A stretch of DNA of 38,753 nt from an uncultured Blastococcus sp. (GTDB taxonomy: Bacteria > Actinomycetota > Actinomycetes > Mycobacteriales > Geodermatophilaceae), in assembly GCA_902805535.1 (NCBI GenBank), contig CADCTN010000136.1:1-38753 (forward strand), given 5' to 3'. Below are positions 13,704-20,926 of this stretch, in pieces; within the stretch, counting starts at the first letter, position 1, and each line of letters starts with the position of its first letter. Below the pieces are notes generated by a model that had not been told where the DNA came from, did no database searches, and saw only the letters and a program-made list of their open reading frames with translations. The translations under genes and the position numbers were made by a program.

Positions 13704-15776
13704 ATGAGTGAACGCCGGGTCCGCATCGGCATCGACACCGGCGGGACGTTCACCGACGTCGTGGCCGTGGACGAGGAGACCGGCCACACCACGACCACGA
13801 AGACGCCGTCCACACCGGCCGACCCGGCGGAAGGATTCCTCAACGGCGTCCGCAAGGTCCTCGACCTCATGGGCCTGGACGGGAGCGCGGTCACCGCCGT
13901 CAGCCACGGCACGACGGTCGCCACCAACCAGCTGCTCGAGGGCAAGCTCGACCGGATCGGGTTCATCACCACCGAGGGCTACGAGTCGGTGCTGGAGATC
14001 GCCCGCCAGTCGGTGCCCGACGGCTACGGGAACAGCTACTTCTGGGTCAAGCCGCCGCGGATCGTGCCGGCCGACCTGGTCCGCACCGTGCGCGGGCGCC
14101 TGGACCACACCGGCGTCGAGGTCCGCCCGTTCCACGAGGACGACGCCCGCTCGGCCGCCCGCTTCTTCCGCGACGCGGGCATCTCCACCCTCGGCGTCTG
14201 CTTCCTGCACGCCTACGCGAACGACGCCCACGAGCGCCGGATGCTCGAGGTGATCCGGGAGGAGCACCCCGGCGCCGTCGTGAGCATCTCCAGCCAGGTG
14301 CTGCGCGAGTACCGCGAGTACGAGCGCTCGGTGACCACCCTGGTCGACGCCGCCGTGAAGCCGAAGGTCAGCGCCTACGTCACCAACATCCGCACGCGGT
14401 TGGACGAGATCGCGCCGGACGTGCCCTTCTACGTGATGAAGAGCAACGGCGGCGTGCTCTCGGCGGGCGAGGTCGTGCACCAGCCGATCACCACGATGCT
14501 GTCCGGCCCGGCCGCCGGCGCCCTGGGCGCGGCACTGATCGCCGGGACCGCGGGCTTCGACCGGGTGCTCACCTGCGACGGCGGCGGCACCTCCACCGAC
14601 GTCACGGTGGTCATCGACGGCGAGCCCGCGCTCACCACCGAGGGCTCGGTCGGCGACTACCCGAGCAAGATCCCGATGATCGACGTCGTCACCGTCGGCG
14701 CGGGCGGCGGCTCGATCGCCTGGCTCTCCCCCGAGGGCACGCTCAAGGTCGGCCCCCGGTCCGCCGGCGCCGACCCCGGCCCGATCTGCTATCCCGACGG
14801 CGGGAACGAGCCGACGGTCACCGACGCCCACGTAGTCCTCGGCCGGATCCCCCCGCACCTGCTGGGCGGTGAGATCCCGCTGTCGACGGACGAGGCGACC
14901 GCCGGCCTGCGACGGCTCGGCGCGAAGCTGGACATGGACCTCGAGCGCACCGCCACCGGGATCCTGGAGATCTCCGCGTGGAACCAGGCGAACGCGCTGC
15001 GCCAGGTGACCGTCGCCAAGGGCCTCGACGTCCGCGACTTCACGCTGACGACGTTCGGCGGCTCCGGCTCGCTGCTGGCCTGCCGGCTCATGGACATCCT
15101 GGGGCTCCCGCGCACGCTCGTGCCGCCCAATCCGGGCAACGTGAGCGCGTTCGGGCTGCTCACCGTCGACGTCCGCAACGACTACGTGCAGACCGTCGTC
15201 TCCAAGCACGTCGACCTCGACGTCGCCCGGGTGCAGTCGGTCTTCGCCGACCTGGAGGCCCAGGCCCAGGCCGCCCTGGACGGCGAGGGCTTCGGCCGCG
15301 ACGCGCAGCGCATGCAGCGGACGGCGGACCTGCGCTACGTCGGGCAGGCGTTCGAGGTCCGGGTCCCGGTGCCCGACGGCCGGCTCGACGCCGAGGGCTC
15401 GGAGACGGTCGCTCAGGCGTTCCACGCCGCCCACCGCCAGCTCTACGGCTACGACTTCGCCACCGACCCGCGCCAGGCCGTGGAGTGGGTCAACCTCCGG
15501 GTCAGCGGGATCGGGCCGATCCGGCGTCCCGACCTGGTGGAGCTGCAGGCTCGGGACGGCGGGACGGACCGGGCCGTCACGGGCTCCCGCCGCGTCTTCT
15601 TCGACGACTGGGTGGACACCCCGACCTACAACCGCCCCGATCTCGGCCCCGGCGACGTGGTGCGCGGCCCGGCGATCATCGAGGAGTTCGGCTCCACCGT
15701 GCCGGTACACCCCGGCTTCGCGGTCACCGTGGATGCCCACGGGAACCTGCTGCTCACGAAGGAGGCCGGTCAGTGA
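13704..15776 (+). CDS. hyuA: Hydantoinase/oxoprolinase subunit A
   Basis: A 690-residue protein of the N-methylhydantoinase A/5-oxoprolinase/acetone carboxylase beta superfamily. It has the N-terminal ATP-binding signature RIGIDTGGTFTDVV (8-21), the SHGTTVATNQLLEG motif and the central LTCDGGGTSTDVTVV phosphate loop. Such subunits phosphorylate the substrate carbonyl with ATP, and subunit B completes ring opening. Length fits N-methylhydantoinase or caprolactamase A subunits; no gamma subunit is present, which argues against acetone carboxylase. It is translationally coupled to subunit B (GTGA overlap). The substrate is unknown: no transporter, amidohydrolase or dedicated regulator lies beside it. 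Confidence 0.93.
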   Translation: MSERRVRIGIDTGGTFTDVVAVDEETGHTTTTKTPSTPADPAEGFLNGVRKVLDLMGLDGSAVTAVSHGTTVATNQLLEGKLDRIGFITTEGYESVLEIARQSVPDGYGNSYFWVKPPRIVPADLVRTVRGRLDHTGVEVRPFHEDDARSAARFFRDAGISTLGVCFLHAYANDAHERRMLEVIREEHPGAVVSISSQVLREYREYERSVTTLVDAAVKPKVSAYVTNIRTRLDEIAPDVPFYVMKSNGGVLSAGEVVHQPITTMLSGPAAGALGAALIAGTAGFDRVLTCDGGGTSTDVTVVIDGEPALTTEGSVGDYPSKIPMIDVVTVGAGGGSIAWLSPEGTLKVGPRSAGADPGPICYPDGGNEPTVTDAHVVLGRIPPHLLGGEIPLSTDEATAGLRRLGAKLDMDLERTATGILEISAWNQANALRQVTVAKGLDVRDFTLTTFGGSGSLLACRLMDILGLPRTLVPPNPGNVSAFGLLTVDVRNDYVQTVVSKHVDLDVARVQSVFADLEAQAQAALDGEGFGRDAQRMQRTADLRYVGQAFEVRVPVPDGRLDAEGSETVAQAFHAAHRQLYGYDFATDPRQAVEWVNLRVSGIGPIRRPDLVELQARDGGTDRAVTGSRRVFFDDWVDTPTYNRPDLGPGDVVRGPAIIEEFGSTVPVHPGFAVTVDAHGNLLLTKEAGQ

Positions 15777-17647
15777 CCAACGCGCAGAAGGTCGACGCCG
15801 ACCCGATCCTCGTCGAGATCGTCGCCGGCACCCTGGCCGCGATCGAGAAGGAGGTCGAGACATCCATCGGCCGCACCTCGCGCTCGCCGATGATCCGCGA
15901 CGCGCACGACTTCCGCGCCGGCATCCACGACCGGCAGCTGCGCAAGCTCACCGGCCGCTCGTACTCGGCGCTCGTGCACCCGGTGGTGCGCGACTACCCG
16001 ATCGAGACGATGAACGTCGGGGACGTCTACTTCCACAACGACGTCTACCTCTCCGAGGGCGGCATCGGCCACCTGCCCGACCTGTGCGTGACCGTGCCGG
16101 TGTTCGCTGCCAACCCGGAGACCGATCAGCCGGAGGTCGTGGCCTTCATCCAGGCCTTCGGCCACCACGACGACATCGGCGGCGCGGTGCCCGGGTCGAT
16201 GCCGTCGGCGGCGACCAGCGTGTACGAGGAGGGCCTGATGGTCCCCCCGATCAAGCTGTGGGACCGCGGCGTGCCCAACGAGTCGGCGCTGAAGATCATG
16301 ACCCGCAACTCGCGGATGCCCGACTCGCTCGCCGCCGACCTGGACGCGGAGTGCTCGGCCTGCCTCGCGGGCGCGCGGCGACTGGGCGAGCTGTTCGAGC
16401 GCTACGGCGTCGCCGCGGTCGAGGCGTGTTTCGAGGCGATCCTCACCAGTTCCACCGAGGTCTACCGCCGGGAGATCCTGAGCCAGATCCCCGACGGCAG
16501 CTACGTCTGGGAGGACTACGCCGAGCACGACGGCGTCGATGAGCCGCAGCTGCACCGCCAGCGGATCACGCTGACCATGGACTCGTCGAAGGACGTCCCG
16601 CTGGTCATCGACTTCACCGGCACCGGCCCGCAGGCGAAGGGGCCGATCAACCACTGCGGCGACTACGCCGACGGCAACTTCCTCAAGAAGTGGCTGGCGC
16701 CGATCCTGCGCAACCTCGCCGAGACGCCCGAGCGCATGGCGCAGCTCGACGTCAACGAGGGCGTCGTCCCGCTGATCGAGATGCGCTTCCCGGAGAAGGG
16801 CACGCTGCTCACGCCGATCTTCCCGGCGCCGACCAACGCCCGGACCTTCGTCATCCTGCGGCTGCTCGGCGTCCTGGCCGGCGTGCTCGCCAAGGCCACC
16901 GGCGGCCGGATGCCGGCCGACCAGGAGACGATCCGCTACACCGGCGTCTACGGCACCGACTCGGGCGGCGAGCCCTACCTCATGCGCGAGGTGCTCGGCG
17001 GCGGCTCGGGCGGGCGGTACTACGCCGACGGCGAGGACACCATCCACGTCGTCCCCGACTCGCGGAACCTGCCCACCGAGTTCACCGAGGGCCGCTTCCC
17101 GCTGCGGATCGAACGGCTGGGGCTCGCGCTGGACTCCGGCGGCCCCGGCCGGTACCGCGGCGGCTGCGGCTACGAGAAGCACATCCGGGTGCTCCGCGAC
17201 GCGCACTTCATGTCGATCGCCGACCGCTCGATCCTGGCCTGCTGGGGCGTCAAGGGCGGCAAGGCCGGCCAGCCGTTCCAGGTGACGGTCGACCCGGGCG
17301 GGCCCGACGAGCACGACGTCGACGCGCTCGCCGACGCCGAGCCGCTGACGGCCGGCACCGTCGTCCGCATCCGGACGACGGGCGGCGGCGGCTGGGGCGA
17401 TCCGCTGGACCGGCCGGTCGAGGAGGTGCTGCGCGACATCGCCTGGCGCAAGGTGTCGGTCGCCGGCGCCCGCGCGGACTACGGCGTCGTCGTCCGGGAG
17501 GACGGGTCGGCCGACGAGGCAGCGACCGAGGGGCTCCGCCGGGAGATGCGGGAGCTCCGCACCGGCGAGGAGCCGTTCTTCGACCGCGGCCCCGGCTACG
17601 CGACCCTGTCGGGCGGAGCGACGTTCAACGAGTTCGACGTCCTCTGA
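15773..17647 (+). CDS. hyuB: Hydantoinase/oxoprolinase subunit B
   Basis: A 624-residue HyuB-family protein starting at a GTG that overlaps the subunit A stop, with AAGGAGG just upstream. It shows the family's opening DPILVEIVAGTLAAIEKEVE, the metal-site region VGDVYFHNDVYLSEGGIGHLPDL followed by FGHHDDIGG, and the C-terminal TTGGGGWGDPLDRPVE. Together with subunit A it forms an ATP-dependent cyclic amide or imide hydrolase. A 624-residue length is at the longer end because of a C-terminal tail after the GGGGWGDP motif that also occurs in caprolactamase and acetophenone carboxylase relatives. A long hairpin begins three bases after the stop. Substrate not deducible. Confidence 0.93.
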   Translation: MTNAQKVDADPILVEIVAGTLAAIEKEVETSIGRTSRSPMIRDAHDFRAGIHDRQLRKLTGRSYSALVHPVVRDYPIETMNVGDVYFHNDVYLSEGGIGHLPDLCVTVPVFAANPETDQPEVVAFIQAFGHHDDIGGAVPGSMPSAATSVYEEGLMVPPIKLWDRGVPNESALKIMTRNSRMPDSLAADLDAECSACLAGARRLGELFERYGVAAVEACFEAILTSSTEVYRREILSQIPDGSYVWEDYAEHDGVDEPQLHRQRITLTMDSSKDVPLVIDFTGTGPQAKGPINHCGDYADGNFLKKWLAPILRNLAETPERMAQLDVNEGVVPLIEMRFPEKGTLLTPIFPAPTNARTFVILRLLGVLAGVLAKATGGRMPADQETIRYTGVYGTDSGGEPYLMREVLGGGSGGRYYADGEDTIHVVPDSRNLPTEFTEGRFPLRIERLGLALDSGGPGRYRGGCGYEKHIRVLRDAHFMSIADRSILACWGVKGGKAGQPFQVTVDPGGPDEHDVDALADAEPLTAGTVVRIRTTGGGGWGDPLDRPVEEVLRDIAWRKVSVAGARADYGVVVREDGSADEAATEGLRREMRELRTGEEPFFDRGPGYATLSGGATFNEFDVL

Positions 17648-17650
17648 ACG

Positions 17651-17714
17651 GGACGAGATCTGCACACTCGCCCTCATCAGGTCGCTGATGGGGGCGAGTG
17701 TGCAGATCTCGTCC
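17651..17714. terminator. 30-bp hairpin terminator, flush with the hyuB stop
   Basis: The arm 17651-17680 pairs with 17685-17714 over 30 bp with a single G-T wobble (17674 with 17691) and a 4-nt GTCG loop. It starts 4 bases after the hyuB stop and ends 5 bases before the stop of the facing 53-residue gene, so it can end both transcripts. It is far longer than a normal terminator stem. Confidence 0.85.
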
Positions 17715-17718
17715 TGGG

Positions 17719-17880
17719 TCAGGTGAGGGGGTCGGTGCTCCCGGGCGTCGGCTTGGCCTCCTCGCCCGTGCTCCCGTCCCCGTCGTCGGCGGCGTCCTCG
17801 ACGGACTCCGGCGTCAGCGGCGTCTCCTCGAGCACGTTCTCCCGCGCCTGGTCGCGGTCGGTTCCTGGTACCTCGGTCAT
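17719..17880 (-). CDS. Small acidic hypothetical protein (53 aa)
   Basis: The ORF encodes 53 residues beginning MTEVPGTDRDQARENVL, with clusters of Glu and Asp (EDAADDGDG) and no hydrophobic segment. It appears disordered and acidic. The start at 17880 is supported by AAGGAGG six bases upstream; an upstream in-frame start 22 codons away would add a basic, proline-rich stretch without a ribosome-binding site. It follows the XRE regulator gene on the same strand. I do not recognise it. Its good ribosome-binding site and its stop placed right at a terminator hairpin argue it is real. Confidence 0.6.
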   Translation of the reverse strand: MTEVPGTDRDQARENVLEETPLTPESVEDAADDGDGSTGEEAKPTPGSTDPLT

Positions 17881-17958
17881 GTGGCCTCCTTCTCGGCAGG
17901 TCCGGCCCCTACCCGGCCGCGGCGGCTCCGACCCCGACTTCGCCACGGGCGAACAGGC

Positions 17959-18759
17959 TCAGACCCCGGACGGGCGGCCGTCGTCCAGCCGCCGCAGCAC
18001 CTCGGCCGTGTGCGGATCGGCCGGCAGGAACGCCTCGATGCTCAGCTCGGCGGCGGTGACGTCGACCGCGGTGCCGAACGTCGTCACCGTGCTCAGGAAA
18101 GCGAGCACCTCGTCGCCGACCCGGATCCGCAGCGGGACGGCGATCCCGTTGGGCGGCGTCCGGTCGGTCCCGCCGGGCAGGGCGAGCAGCTCCCGGTGCA
18201 GCGCCGTCAGGTGCGGGTCCGCCGTCAGGTGCGCCTCGCGGCCCAGCCGGTGCAGCACGTGCCCCCGCCACTGGGACAGGTTGGTGATCCGGGGCGCCAG
18301 CCCGTCCGGGTGCAGGCTCAGCCGCAGCACGTTCGCCGGTGGTGCCAGCAGCTCCTCGGCGACCCCGGCCACGAGCGGCGCGACGCCCCGGTTGGCGGCG
18401 ACGAGGTGCCAGCCGCGGTCGATGGCCAGGGCCGGGAAGGGCTCGTAGGCCGCGAGCACCAGGTCGACGGCGGCACGGACGACGGCCATGTCGGGGTCCT
18501 CGAGCGCGCGGCGGCGGTAGACCGGCGCGAACCCCGCAGCCAGCAACAGCTCGTTGCGCTCGCGCAGCGGCACCTCCAGCTGCTCGGCCAGGTGCAGCAC
18601 CATCTCCCGGCTCGGCCGGGCCCGGCCCGTCTCCACGAAGCTCAGGTGGCGGGCGGACACCCCGGCGTCACTGGCGAGGTCGAGCTGGCTGAGTCGGCGG
18701 CGCTGCCGCCACGTCCGCAGCAGGGCCCCGACCGGGGGACGGGTCGCGGTGGCGGTCAC
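17959..18759 (-). CDS. XRE-family regulator with MmyB-like ligand-binding domain
   Basis: A 266-residue protein. Residues 8-65 form a helix-turn-helix of the XRE type (LLRTWRQRRRLSQLDLASDAG, then VSARHLSFVETGRARPSREMV). Residues 100-255 match the MmyB ligand-binding domain (PF17765): YEPFPALAIDRGWHLVAANRGVA and HTAEVLRRL near the end. These regulators often control divergent genes for small oxidoreductases or membrane proteins, and an unsaturated fatty acid-like ligand has been proposed for related domains. The GTG at 18759 is eight bases after TAGCGT and has no ribosome-binding site. It is divergent from the membrane protein gene at 18847, a plausible target. Confidence 0.9.
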   Translation of the reverse strand: MTATATRPPVGALLRTWRQRRRLSQLDLASDAGVSARHLSFVETGRARPSREMVLHLAEQLEVPLRERNELLLAAGFAPVYRRRALEDPDMAVVRAAVDLVLAAYEPFPALAIDRGWHLVAANRGVAPLVAGVAEELLAPPANVLRLSLHPDGLAPRITNLSQWRGHVLHRLGREAHLTADPHLTALHRELLALPGGTDRTPPNGIAVPLRIRVGDEVLAFLSTVTTFGTAVDVTAAELSIEAFLPADPHTAEVLRRLDDGRPSGV

Positions 18760-18767
18760 GCCTCGCG

Positions 18768-18773
18768 ACGCTA
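18768..18773 (-). promoter_or_regulatory. -10 element of the XRE regulator
   Basis: TAGCGT (18773-18768 on the minus strand) lies eight bases before the GTG at 18759; GCGACG, 17 nt further up, is a weak -35. No Shine-Dalgarno sequence precedes the start, so the mRNA is probably leaderless. Confidence 0.45.
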
Positions 18774-18846
18774 GCGATGCGAGCGCCGTCCGTCGCCTAC
18801 CTGGCGGGTAATGGACCTGCCGCACGGCCGCCGCCACGGTGGGCCC

Positions 18847-19266
18847 ATGACCACCACCGCCGCTGGGAACGCGGCTCGCACGCACACCGCTCCTGAGGGC
18901 CTGCTCCGGTCGGCCCTCCGGCTCGACGCCGTCGTCACCGGCCTGAACGGTGCCGCCTACCTGGCGGCAGCGCCGCTGCTCGACGACCTGCTGGGCCTCT
19001 CCGCGGAACTGCTCCGCGGCGTCGGGGCCTTCCTCCTGGGCTACGCCGTCGCCGTCTGGCTGGTCGGCGCCCGCGTCCGGCCGAGCACCGCGGCGGTCGA
19101 GGCCGTCGTCGTGCTCAACGGGGTGTGGGCCGTCGGCAGCGTCGCCGTCGTGCTCACCGGCCTGTTCACCCCCACCACCGTGGGCGCCGTCTGGATCGTG
19201 CTGCAGGCGCTCGTCGTGGCGGGCTTCGCCGCCCTCCAGCTCGCCGGCCTCCGCCGGCGCGCCTGA
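18847..19266 (+). CDS. Small integral membrane protein, four helices
   Basis: A 139-residue protein with about four hydrophobic helices: residues about 36-52, 56-73 (ELLRGVGAFLLGYAVAVWLVG), 82-100 and 108-134. It begins MTTTAAGNAARTHTAPEGLLRSALRLDAV, a short cytoplasmic N-terminus, and ends with RRRA. It resembles the small actinobacterial integral membrane proteins found beside MmyB-type regulators; no enzymatic motif is seen. CACGGT is six bases before the ATG, a leaderless-like arrangement. It is followed 24 bases later by the SnoaL-like gene on the same strand, so they form a probable operon under the divergent regulator. Confidence 0.8.
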   Translation: MTTTAAGNAARTHTAPEGLLRSALRLDAVVTGLNGAAYLAAAPLLDDLLGLSAELLRGVGAFLLGYAVAVWLVGARVRPSTAAVEAVVVLNGVWAVGSVAVVLTGLFTPTTVGAVWIVLQALVVAGFAALQLAGLRRRA

Positions 19267-19289
19267 CACCCGAGAGACAGGAGATCCCC

Positions 19290-19658
19290 ATTACCGCCCG
19301 CCCCGACCTCGTCGACCGGTACCTCGCCGCCTGGAACGAGACGGACCCGGCTGCGCGCGCCGCCGCCCTCGCAGGCCTGTTCACCGACGACGTCACCTAC
19401 ACCGACCCGATGGTCTCGATCGAGGGCCACCAGGCCCTCGACGCCACCATCGCCGCCGTCCAGCAGCAGTTCCCCGGGTTCGTCTTCCGCCCGGCCGGGC
19501 CGGCGGACGCCCATCACGACCAGGTCCGATTCACGTGGGAGCTGGGCCGGCCGGGCGAGGAGGCGCCGGTCAGCGGCTTCGACGTCGCGATCGTCGACGG
19601 CAGCGGGCGCATCCGCGCGGTGCTCGGCTTCCTCGACCGGGTGCCGGCGCCCGCCTGA
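19290..19658 (+). CDS. SnoaL/NTF2-like protein with probable ATT start
   Basis: A 122-residue SnoaL-like fold. The sequence runs ITARPDLVDRYLAAWNETDP, FTDDVTYTDPMVSIEGHQAL, then VQQQFPGFVFRP and a terminal strand RIRAVLGFLDRVPAP. Family members normally begin with the residues just before LVDRYLAAWNETD, and here the codon in that place is ATT, preceded by CAGGAG at the proper distance. There is no in-frame ATG, GTG or TTG between the upstream stop and the family's first helix, other than codons buried in the previous gene. So either ATT is the start or an ATG has been changed. The protein could be a small cyclase or isomerase-like or ligand-binding protein; no active-site residues are decisive. 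Confidence 0.75.
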   Translation: MTARPDLVDRYLAAWNETDPAARAAALAGLFTDDVTYTDPMVSIEGHQALDATIAAVQQQFPGFVFRPAGPADAHHDQVRFTWELGRPGEEAPVSGFDVAIVDGSGRIRAVLGFLDRVPAPA

Positions 19659-19671
19659 CCCGGCAAGGCCG

Positions 19672-19705
19672 GCGGGGACCGGGGCACAGCGCCCTCGGTC
19701 CCCGC
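19672..19705. terminator. Hairpin between convergent genes
   Basis: GCGGGGACCG (19672-19681) pairs with CGGTCCCCGC (19696-19705), and the inner GGGC with GCCC, with one bulged T and a 5-nt loop. It lies 13 bases after the SnoaL stop and 23 before the end of the facing DUF1992 gene. Confidence 0.75.
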
Positions 19706-19728
19706 CCGGCACGCCGGGCCCGATCTGC

Positions 19729-20220
19729 TCACCGCCGGCGCAGCCACCGGAACCATCGGCGCCGCGGCGGGGCCGCCGCCCGCGGCGAGGGCGGCGAGGG
19801 CGGCGGTGGCGGCGGACGCGACTCGCGCCACCCGGCCACCAGCGCGTCGACGTCGGCCATTCCGGGGACCGCCGCCCAGCGGCTCTCCTGCGGGCGCCGC
19901 CAGAAGGCCGCCACACGGGCGTTGTAGTCCTCGGCCAGGTCGCGCACCTGCGCCTCGCTGCGGAGTCGCGCGGCACGGGCCGGCAGCTGGTCACGCTCGC
20001 GGCGCAGGGCCAGTCCTGGCGGGAGCATCGCCGCGGTGTCCACGCCCTCGCGCCGGGCCTTGGCGACGGCCCAGTCGTAGGCGGTCTCCTCGCGCTCCAG
20101 CCCGCGCAGCGGCTTGCCCGCACCGGCGAGGTGCTCGAACTCGCCCCGGGCGATGCTCTGCGAGATCTGGTGGTCGACCCACGTCTGGAAGGACATCCCG
20201 GGCGGCTTGCGATCGGTCAT
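19729..20220 (-). CDS. DUF1992 domain protein
   Basis: A 163-residue protein. Residues 1-80 match DUF1992 (DnaJ homologue subfamily C member 28, conserved domain): MSFQTWVDHQISQSIARGEF, then LAGAGKPLR and YDWAVAKARREG, followed by LPPGLALRRERDQL. A proline-rich tail (PPPPPPSPPSP) and a basic end (RRRWFRWLRRR) follow, suggesting membrane or nucleic acid contact. No J-domain is present. The ATG has a GGAGGG element three bases upstream. It is divergent from the Nudix gene, with 38 bp between. Function in bacteria is not established. Confidence 0.88.
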   Translation of the reverse strand: MTDRKPPGMSFQTWVDHQISQSIARGEFEHLAGAGKPLRGLEREETAYDWAVAKARREGVDTAAMLPPGLALRRERDQLPARAARLRSEAQVRDLAEDYNARVAAFWRRPQESRWAAVPGMADVDALVAGWRESRPPPPPPSPPSPRAAAPPRRRWFRWLRRR

Positions 20221-20258
20221 CGCCCTCCATCGTGACACCGGTCTGCCAGGCTGGCGGG

Positions 20259-20783
20259 GTGCGGACGACGAGCAGCCGAGAGGCCTACCGGAACCCCTGG
20301 ATCCGAGTGCGGGAGGACACCGTCGAGCTGCCCGACGGCACCTCCGGGCTCTACGGGGTGGTCGAGCGGCCCGACTTCGCGCTGGTCCTGCCGGTCGAGC
20401 GCGACGGGTTCTGGCTCGTCGAGCAGTACCGCTACCCCCTGGGCCGGCGGTCCTGGGAGTTCCCCCAGGGCACCTGGGGCCACGGGGACGACGGAACGAC
20501 GGAGGAGCTCGCGCGCGCCGAGCTGGCCGAGGAGACGGGCCTCCGGGCCGGTCGGCTGGAGCACCTCGGGCGACTGGACCTCGCGCCGGGACTGATGACC
20601 CAGCTCTTCGACGTGTGGGTCGCCTCCGAGCTCTCGGCCGGACCGACGGCGCGGGAGGCCACCGAGTCGGACATGCGGCAGGCATTCGTCGCGAAGGGCG
20701 AGCTGGAGCAGATGATGCGGGACGGGCGGCTCACCGACAGCCCCTCGCTGGCCGCTTACAGTCTGTTACTCCTGACTCGGTGA
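20259..20783 (+). CDS. Nudix hydrolase with altered Nudix box
   Basis: A 174-residue Nudix protein resembling ADP-ribose pyrophosphatases: WIRVREDTVELPDGTSGLYGVVE, then RPDFALVLPVERDGFWLVEQYRYPLGRRSWEFPQG. The box region reads GTWGHGDDGTTEELARAELAEETGL; the catalytic EE pair is kept, but the Arg of the canonical REUxEE is Ala and the spacing to the first Gly is longer by about two residues. The fold and flanking residues still support NDP-sugar or related hydrolysis, but substrate and activity are uncertain. The GTG is six bases after CAGGCT and lacks a ribosome-binding site. A separate ligase gene follows 143 bp downstream. Confidence 0.87.
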   Translation: MRTTSSREAYRNPWIRVREDTVELPDGTSGLYGVVERPDFALVLPVERDGFWLVEQYRYPLGRRSWEFPQGTWGHGDDGTTEELARAELAEETGLRAGRLEHLGRLDLAPGLMTQLFDVWVASELSAGPTAREATESDMRQAFVAKGELEQMMRDGRLTDSPSLAAYSLLLLTR

Positions 20784-20926
20784 CCGGGCAGGTCAGCGAC
20801 GCGCCCACCTGCGACGGCGTGCCGGTGACCACCCTGGGTGATCGGCGCGCGGTGGGATGATCCCGTTCGGGTGATGCTGCTCCCCGCCGTCGTGCACGGA
20901 GAGCGGCGGCACACGAGGCTGGCCGG

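Noticed and set aside
12369-15863. Very long minus-strand open frame opposite the winged-helix and hyuA genes
   Set aside because: It reads as a low-complexity Arg/Gly/Ala chain, lacks a ribosome-binding site and domain patterns, and lies opposite two well-supported genes. High GC leaves few stops in such shadow frames.
15770-17677. Long minus-strand open frame opposite hyuB
   Set aside because: Same reason: compositional shadow of a real coupled gene with clear family motifs.
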